The position numbers and the translations under genes were made by a program. The notes beneath the pieces were generated by a model. It did no database searches and was not told the origin of the DNA. It was given only the letters and a program-made list of their open reading frames with translations. 64,000 nt of DNA from Dipylidium caninum (lineage: Eukaryota > Platyhelminthes > Cestoda > Cyclophyllidea > Dipylidiidae). The DNA is taken from NCBI GenBank assembly GCA_017562135.1, contig QEYB01001217.1:310001-374000 (forward strand). The letters are read 5' to 3'. Shown piece by piece: positions 24,689-36,428 of this stretch. Each line of letters opens with the position of its first letter. Position 1 is the first letter of the stretch.

Positions 24689-27011
24689 ATGCCCACCACT
24701 GTTGGTCCTGCAATTTCGGAGCCACTACCAACGGCAGGTTTACCGTCTGCACAAGATTTGCTGCTTGACAACGAGGGGAACATTCCAGCCGCACCATTCA
24801 CTAACGCATATGTCGATGAGGGGTTGTTTTCCCCCCTCACTTTCTATGAGGTTCTCGGTGTTCCGGATGATGCTAACGATGACGCATTGCGGCTTGCTAT
24901 TTCACAACATTGTGCCATTTTCAGCATTCTCATCAACCCTGAAACGCGTGCCATCTACGATGCCCACAGGCTCACGGGTACGTCGAACAGCGAAAACTTG
25001 CCTACGGAACTCGAAAATCCCCGAATTATTCGTTGCTTGTGGGGAAAAAAGTGCTACCAATCTTCGTTGAGAGATAAAGTGCTGCAGTGCAAAGCACTAA
25101 TATCGCAACCTTTTAAATGATATCTCCCATTTCCATGCTACTGGGTAGTCTGGGGACTCCGAAAGAAAAAAGTAAACAATAAATACACAAAGGAATGTGC
25201 GGATTAATCGAGACGAGATTTTGCATTACAGGCTTGTTGCAACGCGGCATCCTGCCTCCAGAGGACCCGCGGTGGCCCACTTTTGCGGAGCTGGGTGGGA
25301 CTGTCGCACCCGTCAACTGTGGAGTCGGCCGAAGTGATCTGGTTTTGCACGTCGACATTACATCCGTTTTTGACCGATACCTCAAGGTACACTATTTACA
25401 CAGAGGAGTTTTGTTGAGAGGTAGGGAAAGAACTTCTTAGACTATTCACCGCAGCCAGCAACTGTGGAGAAGCAGTAGTGTGAGCGATGGAGACATTCAT
25501 ATACCCTTAATAAACACACTTTCTCCGTTGGCAGACGCTTCTCCAAAATTCACGTGAAGACCGGACGTACAGGCTGATCGAGTTTCCTAACGTAAGCCTC
25601 TCCCAGTACTCTACAACAACCCCCAGCCTTACCGATGTTATCACGCTCCACAACTACGTGGGCAATGAACGCGGAGCCCAAAAGGGTATTTTTGTGGTCC
25701 AGTGGTCGCACACCTTCACGAACACATTACCCTTGATCAAAAATGGCACTTTTGATCTTAACGTAAGTTATTCATCTACCATCGTTAACAGTCGTCTTCT
25801 AGATGAGCAGTAGCGAGCAGGGCACCCAAGGTTACTTTAAGATCAGCAGGGAGTTTTATCACTGCATCCGGCTATTGGCGGGTGTGGACAAAATTCCGAC
25901 CGGCTTTCGTCCCGCATTCGGCGCCTGGTTTAGTCCTGTGCCCTACCTCTCAGTCGACTTGCATTACAGGCTCTATGACAATTATGGTGGGGCGGCCAAA
26001 GTGGTATGGCAATCAAAGGATGGCAGGCATTTCTTCCATGTAGATGCAAGCCTTACTACAATGTCTCCGCCCACACTCGTGCTGCGCCTTGAATCTGTCG
26101 TCAGGTGGCGTTGGTGGACACCCTCATTTGAGTCATTCACTGCCAACCGTCCGAACCACACGATCGCCCGCGTCTCTGAGGCCAATCCAACTTCAGTCGC
26201 AATAGACAATTATCTCTCATCCTTGACGGCACAACCGGGACGGATTTTCGGTTCTCTCCAGTGGAACACATCAATCTGGCCAGAATTGCATGTCGGCGCA
26301 CTGTGTAATCTCTCACCGAACGTTACCTTCTCGAGTGAGATCACAGTCAATTTGTTCGGGAGTGTGGGCTTAACGTCTACCTTAAGGTACGGAGGCTACG
26401 TATTTTCACTGCCAATTCAACTCTCGAACGCCTGGAGTCCTGCAGCTTTCGGCTTCGGTGTTGCGGTCCCCTCCCTCGCATTCAGTCTTATTCGGCGTCT
26501 TCTGTACCATCCGTGGCTTCGAACTGAATACGAGAGGGTCGCGGAGATGCGCCGCCGACTTAGGCAAACAGAACTACAAAAGATAAAAAGCAGAGCCCTA
26601 TTGATGCAGGCCATCTGTCAAAGAACTGCCACATATCTTGTGCAATGTGAGTTAGATGAAAATGGCCTCGTAATTATCTCAGCGCGTTACGGTCGGTTTA
26701 CGCAATCTCCTAACGAATTTATCCTTCAATTTGACACTTTGAACGATCAGTCGATTGACGTGACAGTGCCTGTACAGATGATGGTGGAGAATCACCGCGT
26801 TCAATTGCCGCCGGGCCGCTGGGCGGAATTGAACGGGTTCTACGACCCTTTGGCGGAAGTGGAGGACCCGACATCTCCCCTAAGTGATCCTGTACGCCAC
26901 CTCTTCGTCACGTACACTTACGAAGGTCAGCTGTATAGAACCTTCGCTGAAGAATCGAGAGGCCTGGATATTCCATCTCCTGCGGACATCTTTTATGCGT
27001 ATTGGAATTGA
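24689..27011 (+). CDS. DNAJC11: DNAJC11-like mitochondrial J-domain protein with a shortened J domain
   Basis: Exons 24689-24977, 25232-25386, 25535-25762 and 25803-27011 join exactly in frame to 626 residues (human about 559). DNAJC11 is a mitochondrial protein associated with MICOS and the MIB supercomplex. Matches include the J-domain ends (LTFYEVLGVPDDANDDALR and NPETRAIYD), the VDITSVFDRY segment (VDATDLFDRY in human), the long beta-rich middle and the C-terminal DUF3395 region with LPPGRWAELNGFYDPLAEVED. The J domain lacks the part holding helix III and the HPD tripeptide: it goes from QHCAIF directly to SILINPETRAIYD. Exon 1 was ended at GTACGT because that donor alone closes the phase with exon 2 and continues the family. 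Intron 3 is 40 bases. About 40 residues precede the J domain, so the start could be one ATG too early. Confidence 0.88.
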
Positions 27012-27286
27012 CTTGCCTCCTGTACACAGCCTCCTTTCTCAGTGCATATGCATCAGCCCTTGAGGGTGCTCTCTAGCCCTCTCACCCGCTATCACAGCGA
27101 TTTTGGCGCCGGGCGGTCGTTGTCGAGGCGTCGACGTGTCCATCCCTCCCTCCGCGCCCACCTTAGTTCTATTCTGTTCGCGGTTGGGCAAATTTTAACT
27201 ACGCCTGGGTTAAGGTCATCACTTAAGGCGAGTGTGGTTGGGTGAGAATTTAGGATGGGAATATTATATAATTGCCAAAAAATCCT

Positions 27287-27292
27287 AATAAA
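27287..27292 (+). terminator. Poly(A) signal of DNAJC11
   Basis: AATAAA lies about 275 bases after the DNAJC11 stop codon, at a typical distance, with no other gene on that strand in between. Confidence 0.55.
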
Positions 27293-28214
27293 GTACACTT
27301 GGGAGAATCGTAAGGTAAGTAAACTGCTCCGCTTTAATTAAGGGTAAATTTTACCTTCATTCGAGGGATTTTACCAGAAATGTTAAAATTCGACCTTCAC
27401 CTAAAGGCACAAATTTTCCCTTCCGATTTTCGACCGAAAAAAAGTTGGTGATGATAAAAATGGGTCCACTTCTTACGCGAAAACACGAGATGATCACAAA
27501 TTGCTCTTACCAGTATGCAATTCGACCCAAGTAGAAAGTGGACTTGTGGAATCAGGTACGACTTACGACGGGCAGACAACCTCTACACTTGATTGCCTGA
27601 GGCAAGTGGTGCAGCGCCTCACGCCGCGGCACGGAGGTTGCAAGTTCTCTCCGTGCCGTGTGGGGAGTTTCAGAATCCCCATTTAGCGTTTTTACATGGG
27701 GAAAGAGTACGACACGAGCTGCACCAGGGCGGAAGTCGTCAAGTGGAATGCCAAACTGGCGTTGTCTTAGTCGCCACTACAACGGCGGCGGTGCAGCATC
27801 AACTTGGACGGCCCGTAGCGAAATCGTCTGTTGATAGACGTCAATGATAACTGAAAGATGTTTACGAAAAGTTAGGTTAATTTGAGGCTCATTTTAATGT
27901 CAGTGGAGGTCTGTTAATTGAAGAAAATGGGAATGGTGGGATTCCAACTAAATTCCCGCTTCGTAATACAATGGCCACACTTCGAGGTGTTAAATGCGGG
28001 TCAACGTTGAATTCGGCCGCCGTGGCCTTGGAATTACAAGGTTGGAAGCAATGAAATGGACTTTCAAGAAAAGGTTAAAAACAGAAGACGCAACTTCTAG
28101 TATCATTTATCATATTCGACGGAAAAAATTACAATGATATCAACAACTTCCTTCCAAAGATTAGACAGGTTCTCTAAGTCTTTTGAAATAAAGTCATTTT
28201 TGGAGTTAATAAGC

Positions 28215-28612
28215 CTACTGTCGACTAACAAATCGAATAAACGATATTTCCCACTCGAAACTCCATCAAGCAGCTCTCAGAGGCTCCTTGAGCGGGTGTG
28301 TCGAAGGACCTGAAAGACTCCCTGTGGGGCAAAGCGAAAGACCGGCTTTTGGGCGGCTATAGTCAGTTGGAAACTATGAAAGGGACTACAAATTTAAACA
28401 GAAACGAAAAGGGGACTTTTCACCTTTCGTCATATTCCATCAGAATAACTTCCACTGGTGTCTACAATTTCCTGTCAGCGATTGAACAAGTCCCCTTAAA
28501 CCTTTTCTAAAAGGTCGCCCTCTGTAGAGTTGATGGACGACCAAAAGTCCCCCGCAATGTCATTTGGGTCAATCATTCCCTTCTCCTTCAAAGCCACTCG
28601 TAACTGCGAAAA
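28215..28612 (+). repeat. Dispersed direct repeat, copy A
   Basis: This segment of about 400 bases matches 33541-33943 in the same orientation. The best blocks are CTCCATCAAGCAGCTC, GACTCCCTGTGGGGCAAAGC followed by GAAAGAC, and GGCTTTTGGGCGGCTATAG. Identity is high in the first two thirds and falls towards the right end. No terminal inverted repeats, target-site duplication or A-tail are visible. A reading frame of 70 codons (SKDLKDSLWGKAKDRLLGGY...) crosses it, but substitutions between the copies do not look protein-constrained. Confidence 0.85.
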
Positions 28613-29290
28613 AGGTAATAATGGACTGAATGCGACAATGTCGGGTGACAATGGACGGGGCGGCAAAATGTCCTCCTGTTGAGGACTCATTCAACTCGTC
28701 AGGGGTAGATGAAGCTTTATGCTGTTGTGGTGCTTTGTCACGCGGCAGAATCACTGTCCCCCGTCGACCGAGCGGCTCTCCCGCCGTTTTCCTCATCACT
28801 TTCCTCTCGTGCATCAACTTCAACTTCACGCTCAGCAGTGGCACTTCGCCGCCCCCAATGCTTTCCTCTACTCGTCTTGTAGACTGGAGTGGTGGATGCT
28901 CACTCCTCGACCATTCCACCAAATGCTAATCGTGAATATTTTGATTTCGATGAGATTTCGGCTTGGGAGTGTGTTCTGGGTGGTTTAGGCCTTCCTACCC
29001 ATCGGCTTCATCGCCTTTCGACCATCATTCGGAGTCTACTTCTCATCAAGAGCAGTGTTTTGTTGTACAGACGGCGGCAATGGTGTGTTGGGAGGAAAAC
29101 AACAAGGGTGCGCACTTGCGCCTGCGCTCCGACGATCATCCGTCCGCAGTGGCTTCACCTCGGACGGCCGGCACATATGAGTCCACTTCTTTCTCCTCAT
29201 CATCTCTTGTGGGCAAATGTTCTAACACAATCGTTGTCGTGTGGAGGGTTGCTTCCTCCTCAGTTCAGACCCAAGTTAACAAATAGTTCC

Positions 29291-29332
29291 GTGTGTGTGT
29301 GTGTTTATGTGTGTGTGTATGAGTGTGTGTTT
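29291..29332. repeat. GT microsatellite
   Basis: An interrupted (GT)n tract runs from 29291 to 29332, broken by TTTAT and ATGA. Confidence 0.9.
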
Positions 29333-30200
29333 GCACCGCCTTCCTCTTCGTTATAATCAGCAGAGGCCGGTGGTCTTCCTCAAGACGCCTTCACGACACT
29401 CAAATGGTCGAAAGGAAATTATTGAACCAGCATCGCGCACTTTTGCCTTAGTGGGTGCATCTGTGAATGCTTCTCGGAGTTTGATGAGCTGAGACCTGAT
29501 TCCACTCAATCTGAACTAATTTCGGAAAATTAGATGTAAATGGCGTTAGGTCTCCTTCTGGAATCGGTGAAAAAACGCAATGAAAAATGGATATAAACAC
29601 GGAAACTTATGCGAAATGAGGAGGAATGCTATTTTAGCCTTTTATAATAAAAATATCGAAGACACATTGTAGCGTATGCGCCTCAGTTGCAGCACGGATA
29701 TCAGCAAGGATTCTCTCACGCTTCACTGAGCCTTAAATTAAGCAGCCATCTTTAGCCGCTGAGGCAAACCAACTGCGCTCCGCTCTCCTCGCAATCCTCC
29801 CTGGCCACGTCGTCCAGGGACTCAGTCCTCGTGTGTTGACCGGCCTGTTTAGTAGAAATAGCATTTTCTCACCACTTAAGAGTCTTGACGTTTATGAATA
29901 TGGCTTAAGATATTGCTTTGGTTAGCCTGCAAGCGGGTAAAATCAACCAATTTGCTCCCTGACAACGATGTTCAGCGGCTAGAGACCACGTGGACGGCAT
30001 TATCAACACCCTAGTCTATCTGGACTCTAAATTACACCCCTTCTTCCCATCGGAGTATTCGAGGGTTAAAAGGTGTTAAACTTCCTTATTACATCTTCCT
30101 TATTACCCTTCCTCAAGGCCAGGCGATGGCCTTCATCAGGTCCTTGTCGTGAACTCAGACTATTGGCTACGAAGTAAAATGAATCCAGCCAATCTGTTTA

Positions 30201-31978
30201 GATAAAAGGATGTCTCGAATATGCCGATGGAGGTACGCGCCGGGATGTGAAAATGCTCCTCCGGGGAGTATAGCCGCCTCTGACACATGTCTCGAAGGCT
30301 TCATCTGCACTTGCGTGAAACTCGGGAACTGTTTGAGCTCGTGCGCCATAGAGGAGTGCTTCGACAGCTGCCAGGCCTGGTCCCATTGGAGTGCCACTTG
30401 TAGCTTCACATTTCATGGCAATCCGGTTCAACGCAACAGGTCGAGAATATGCAAGTGTGATCCGCAGGGCAGCAATTACTCTCAGGTTGGTTTGATTTCT
30501 CCACCGCTGAGTGCCTATTAAGGTAGGCAGAATCACTCACATTGTTCTAAGAGCCCACTTTAATCGGAGTAATAAATGGAGGTGGGAGGTGTCTCTCCAG
30601 AAAAAAAAAACAATTTATATTACACTGGGGAAATGAAATACAGTCGAATGACTGACATTATGCAAACCGGCGCCTTCTCTGACTCCCTCCGGCACCTTTG
30701 GGGCCTCGAATTTGACAAATTCTGATTAAAAAGAGGTAGGAAATGAGTAAGTCTGTGTTGATTAGAAGAGGAAAAGTTAAACTCCTGCCAGCTCCGCATG
30801 CCGAACAAGGCATTCCTTCGACGAGTCGTTAAATCCGCCATTACTAAAAAATCGGAGGCTGAATGGAAGACCCAAAATGGTGAAGAGGAAGGAAATTCTC
30901 CCTTTGGAACTCACGCAGTTGGTAACTCTGCTAGACCAAGTGGATAATGGAACCAGCTGCGGTGTGGGTGGAGCACCGTGGTCAGTAGGAAGGCGAATTG
31001 GGGGGATTTTGATTGAAATTAGGTGGAATTAGAAGGACTTGAGAAAGAAGACCCATGTCGAAGCACTTTTTAATGCTGTCAACCAACCTGTTTGACAATA
31101 GCGAAATTAAATTTCAATGAATAACTTTCCGAAACACCGCAAGAGGCCCATTTCTGTATAAGATTTGTTCCCTCTCTACATCTACATTTTACTCCATTAC
31201 GTTAGAATGCGGTGATTTAGGAGATTTTTGACTAACTGTCGTATATTAGTTTGGCCTATAAGAAATAAAAAAACGTCAATTACGGTAGAATTATAAAGGA
31301 AAACTTGCATACAATTTGTCCACGCGTCGGTGACCTGTTCGTTGGACTGGATATTTCAAGGATTTCCCTCACCCCGAGGAGTCACACAGCAGCTCGCCTA
31401 ACATCGGTGAGTCCTTGGGAAAATACTACTTCGTAGTGACGATGGTGATCTTCTCCGACGGTACCCGCTGCGGTCCATCGCTTTATTTCGCTAACAGATT
31501 CAGAGGAATTCTTATTATCCGCCCTCACCCTATGCAGGCAGCTCTGCAAGGAACACGAAGAAGGATCTGTTGGCAAAGTTCTCTAATGAGCTAAGGCCAA
31601 GGTAGGAGGCGGATGACGGTTTGCGTAGGAATTCCAATGGTTGTAGGTCAGAAATGTGAGGTTCAACCAAAAAATTTGCTCTGATATGCGTCTCTTTTTG
31701 GCAAGTAGATCAACGTCAACAATACGTGTTGGCAGTATTCTACATGCGAGACTAGGTGGGAGTTATACCGCCTTGCTGTTGTTCTCTTCGCCTGCGCCGT
31801 CATCGTCAAATTAGCCACCTTCGTGGGCTCGGGTCTTGTGACCTTCCTAGCCACCTCTACGACAGCCCAGAAGGTGCCCGGCTTCAATCTGAACCCCATC
31901 GACACGGAGATCGGCCTGGCGGAGGACATCTCCATGACGGACGACGACGACAGAGCCGTGGACAAGTTGACGGAATGA
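30201..31978 (+). CDS. Cysteine-rich single-pass membrane protein, family unknown (partial model)
   Basis: Exon 1 (about 30201-30485, in-frame ATG at 30210) encodes 92 residues with twelve cysteines (ICRWRYAPGCENAPPG...FICTCVKLGNCLSSC...ICKCDPQGSNYSQ), ending in phase 0 at a donor. The last exon, 31709-31978, adds N-N-T-C and STCETRW, then a hydrophobic segment (LYRLAVVLFACAVIVKLATF and on to VTFL) and an acidic tail ending DDDDRAVDKLTE before TGA. The layout is that of a type I receptor or surface protein: disulfide-rich ectodomain with N-glycosylation sequons, one membrane span and a short cytoplasmic tail. A possible middle exon at 30919-30980 (VDNGTSCGVGGAPW) does not close in phase with the last exon. 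AATAAA at 32285-32290 is a plausible 3' end. I know no matching family; no signal peptide exon was found. Confidence 0.55.
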
Positions 31979-34900
31979 CGAAAAGAGATGTGGAGGAGGA
32001 GACAGCGATGAGAGTGACCATGCACGTTTAATTCCTTTCTACAAGGCATTTTTCGTTGTTTGGCCCTTGATTAACCAAACAATTTATTACTACACTTCTC
32101 CTTCCGGATGTCCTCTACTCCGCCAATGTTTCAGTTCAGAAGTCCTTTCACTAACCCCTGACTGCGCGTTTCCTTTCCTCAGCCTTTGTCTCTCGCTCCT
32201 CCTGCTCACCTCATTGTCACTTGCATGCTCATTTGTTCGTTTGTTTGTTCGTCTGTTAGTGCTTCCTTCTCCCTGTTGGAGATTAATAAAGGTGGGGTGC
32301 ATGCTTGAGCCCAGCCAAATTTAGGCGGGTCTTTGTCCCAATCGTGCATCATACATGCCAGATAATCTTCTCGCTCTCTACCATACCAGTCTCCCCAATG
32401 CAACTTTATTTGAATGTCCTCGCCTCTCATTTGAATTCGCCCCAAACTCTTTACACTGCTAGGTTAATTCGCTAAATGGTCTGGCCAGTTTCGAGTTGTT
32501 CAGGCATCCTTCTACCTGAGTTTTTCATCAAATCCAGGCATCGTCGTGTTGAGCTGCCTCCCAGATTTCGGCTTTTGATGGGTGCCAGGGGCTCATTCCT
32601 GCAGCTTTCATCACTTTCTCCTTCCAGTTTCGTCTTCCTTCAGACTTGTCTTCTCTATTTTACTTCAGTTTATGGTGGATTTTATGGCCCTTTTAGCAGC
32701 CTATTTGATGAGCCACCTTCTTAATTTCTAACTTCATGCCTCCATCAAACCAACCATTCTTCTCCGAGCAATCAACCCTTTCTACGCTTCGTGGCGTAGG
32801 GTATATCAATCATATTTGAATATGAGGAGTTTTGTATTCCAAAATCGCTTCTTTATACTCTCCCCCTGCAAAAGTTATTTCTGCGACTCTTCATCAACAT
32901 TTTCCATTGTTTACACATGACTGCTTGTCCTGCGAATAAGGTAGGAACAAGGAACATGATAGATCGGACTTGCGTTAATTTTAACAGTCATTCCCCGGGC
33001 CTACTTCATTCAGTTAACCCATCTACTCTAGTCCTCGGCCTGCCAAACACCTATGTCTAATCACTTTGTCATAAAACATCCATTCGACCATCTCTTATGC
33101 CCTCAACCCACCTGGAGTTGTATTTAAACCTTGTCACTTTGCGTCTGTAATATTTTACCGTATATTGACCACCTTTGATAAAGTAGCCCCTCATTTATCT
33201 TAATTGGCAAGTCGAATTCGGCGGTCTTGTGCCTTCTGCTCAAAATTTGCTATCAGGTTTACATATAGCCGGGTGGAACGGGGTAGAAAAGAGGAGGGCG
33301 GGCGAGGAATTTGAGGCTTCCTTTCTATTACACCATTCCGCCCAACGACGTTCCTACAACCAGTACCTACCTGGTCAATGATGTCTTACCCTTTCATTCG
33401 CCGACTCACTCACGGCTGAATCCCGTTAATTAAGGCCTCCACTCTACCCTCGTTCTGTTTCGTCTTGAGGCCTGGGGACATCCATTAATCCGCTCCTTCA
33501 CTCACCATTTTATCTTCCTTTTCCTTCATGACTCTCAGTCCTACTGTCCTCTAATAAATCAAATACCACATTTTCAACTCATTACTCCATCAAGCAGCTC
33601 CCAGAGGCTTCCTTGAGCGAGTGGGTCGAGGGGCCTGGAAGACTCCCTGTGGGGCAAAGCGAAAGACTGGCTTTTGGGCGGCTATAGCCAGTTGGAAACT
33701 ATGAAAGGGGCGACAAATTTAAACAGAAACGGGAAGGGCACTTTTTTGCACATTATTATCACATTCCATCAGAATGACTCCCACTGACGTCTACAATTTC
33801 CTGTCAACCATTGGGCAAATCCACTAAGCCTTTTTGAAAACATTCCTCTCTGTAGAGGCGATAAACGACTAAAAGCCCCTCGCAAAGTCATTTCAGTCAA
33901 TCCGTTTCCTTCTCCTCCCAAAAAACTCTTTCTCCTTGCGAAATCTGTTCTCCTTAACTATTTAAACTCTGCCTGAGAGATTATAGGCTTCTCTTATTCC
34001 TGATGAATTAATTCATGACGGTAAAAGTCGGTTCTTCGTTTAACCTAGGCCGCATTCCCACTCCATAAGTATGTCTACTGGTCGTTTTTGAAGAGGCAGC
34101 ATTTGGGACACGATTTCGCCCAACTCAGTGATGGGGGAATTCCGGTCGGTACATCTAATCCAGTGGTGATGACAGGGAGTTTTGGAGGTGGTTAGAACTG
34201 TCCCCTATGCAAGAGCTCCCATCGCGGCATGCACGCCCAACCAACCTACCACGTGGAGTCGTTGTCTCAAGAAATCTGTTCCCGCACAATTTTTCCATTT
34301 CAACCTGCCTCCATAAGATGTCATTGTAATTGTGGCTGTCATCTCAAGCCCGATTGCAAGTGTCCTAAGTTTCAGGTTGGAAAGCATGAAACGAGCGTTT
34401 TTGTTTAATTCGTGTTCGCCGGCGGCCGAGAGAGATGCATTGTAACGTGCGCTCCATATTTTTATTTAAAAGTTACAAGGAACTTCTTCCTGCCAATTCC
34501 GTAAAAATTTTCAGCGTCCATAGTCCATTATTACTTTTTTCATCGGAACCAGACGGAAACAAAACGCAATTTACGTCCTCTTTTATCGCATGAGTTCAAT
34601 TTGAAGCATAGCGCAGCTCATCAAGCTCCGAGAAACATTAATGAGACATTCAGAGATGGATCCGCTAATGAAAAGTACTCGGTACGGATTTCGTAAATGT
34701 TGTTCTGACAATTTGAGCATCGTCGACGGCCTCGAGGCGTTAGAGCTTTTCTCGCCGACTACACTTACGTGGTTGTGGTAGGATGAAAAAACGCCAGGTG
34801 AGCAGCGGTTTACCAAAAAATGGGTTGAACAGTCGCCTCGATAGCCAGGAAAACAGTCGACATAACGGAGCCTGTATGTTCTACGAAGAGGTCACACCGC

Positions 34901-36428
34901 GACGATGAAGAATCAGGCCAATGAAGCTTCTAGCTGTTCTTGCCATCTTCCATGTCCTTTGACTAACATAACTATCCTCACTTTCTTGTGTTTTCTTTTA
35001 TTACATCTCACTCATGCTGAATCCCTTCGATTCGCTATTTATATTTAAATTAAGCCTATTTTAAACAAATACTCGACCTTATAGTTCTGTTCAACATGGA
35101 GACCTCATTAAAAACATTTCCATACACTGTGGATCGCCTCTAAATTAAGTCATTTTGATTAAGTCGTCATAGAAGGGTCATTCCTTCCAACAAGTTTGGT
35201 CACCAGTAATTTTCTATTTCGAGACGGGTTTCACTCCTTAGTTTTGCTCGAGGCTTGGCCGTCGGACTCTCTCGGGGCACTCCAATTCCTTTGATAGCCA
35301 CAAAACACCGCATTTTACGTTTAACGGGTGACTCGAAGGTTACGGAGGCACAAAAGCAAATGAAAGTTAAATGTATGCAGAGAAGCAGGGATGTTGTCAC
35401 CTGGGGCTTGGGACTGTCCTCCCGGAGACAAACTCTTCTCTCGCATCCATGATAATGCCGAAGCAAGAAGTGACGCCATCCTCCAAGTAAAAAGACAAAC
35501 TGTGTGCGTTTATGACAGACACTTCTACGAAATATGCTGTCACCAATGTGCAGTAAATTATCCCTTGCTACAGTCCTTACCACCAACTCGGAGATACATT
35601 GGATGTCACTCTCTCGATGTTCCCCTGATTCTCCCTCCTCGTGGACTGGCAATGACAGATTCTACGAGCGAACGAGTACACGAACGGTGAGTCAATCACT
35701 GAATTCTTGGTCTCCACAACCCAACGCAACTGCCATTGAAGTATCTCAGTGTCAACTAAGACTGGTATTCTCTTTTACCCCTTCTTCTTTGGTACGCATT
35801 TTTTAAAAAGAGGTCTCAAAGTGTTCGATGAGAAGCAATTTCGTGTCCATCACCCAATTTACTAAACGGGCTGGGCGATCTGCCGAAACTACGCGCATGA
35901 CCAGTTCTTCCACCCGTCACCATTAGCGTGAGGATTATCAGCCATTTATTCAACACGGACGCCTGGGTTTGGTCTTTCGTAAGGAGTTTTATTTAAGACC
36001 TTTAATGAGAATAGTTACACAACCGGGATATTACTGAATGGTAAGAGAAGCCAATTAAGTCTCTCAAATCATAGTTGTCGTAGCCGGTCAAGTATGCACA
36101 ATCACGGCGGAAACGTAATTCACCAACTTTTCCCAAAAAGTTTGGTACTTAAGAATTTCATTAACCGCGGATCATTCATATACAAAGCAATAAGTCAGCG
36201 CATAGTTACCCAAAATGACTGGGGCGCAGAACAAATAGCTTTCCTAAAGGTATAAAACGGGACGGAAAATATCCGTGGTCCAAACCAAGAAAGTGTATTG
36301 CAACCATTATTAAGGGTTCTTACATCAGCAACACAACCCCAAATACCGCATAAGCATGTCGGTATGTGTGTGTTTGAGATATTGACAGTATCTGGCAGAT
36401 AATTGATGAAATAGAATACAGGATGAAA
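31979..36428. other. Long stretch without a recognisable gene, holding repeat copy B
   Basis: After the probable 3' UTR of the cysteine-rich gene (AATAAA at 32285-32290) no convincing exon appears until SLC39A7. It contains repeat copy B (33541-33943). Open frames at 35200-35806 overlap on both strands and show no domain. Confidence 0.5.
33541..33943 (+). repeat. Dispersed direct repeat, copy B
   Basis: Second copy of the element at 28215-28612, same strand, about 5.3 kb downstream. It shares the run from CTACTGTC through TCCATCAAGCAGCTC, the near-identical central part and CCTTCTCC near the right end, with scattered substitutions and small indels. The sequence GTGGGTCGAGGGGCC loosely resembles a tRNA-type B box; this is only suggestive. 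Confidence 0.85.

Larger units (their letters stand above)
27293..30200. other. Non-coding stretch containing repeat copy A and a GT tract
   Basis: No family-level coding signal. It contains one copy of the dispersed repeat (28215-28612) and a GT microsatellite (29291-29332). The open frames at 28569-29356 are overlapping and low in complexity. Upstream exons of the cysteine-rich membrane protein, including any signal peptide, should lie here, but I could not find them. Confidence 0.45.

Noticed and set aside
28298..28510. 70-codon open frame (SKDLKDSLWGKAKDRLLGGY...) in repeat copy A
   Set aside because: The homologous frame in copy B has a different end, and several differences change amino acids, so no coding constraint is visible.
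30919..30980. NGTSCGVGG segment resembling Cys-rich regions of ADAM metalloproteases
   Set aside because: Too short, its phase does not close with the last exon of the membrane protein, and the twelve-cysteine exon does not follow a disintegrin pattern.
31496..31592. Two overlapping open frames between AG and GT sites (QRNSYYPPSPYAG and LCRQLCKEHEEG)
   Set aside because: Neither phase fits the terminal exon at 31709; no basis to choose one.
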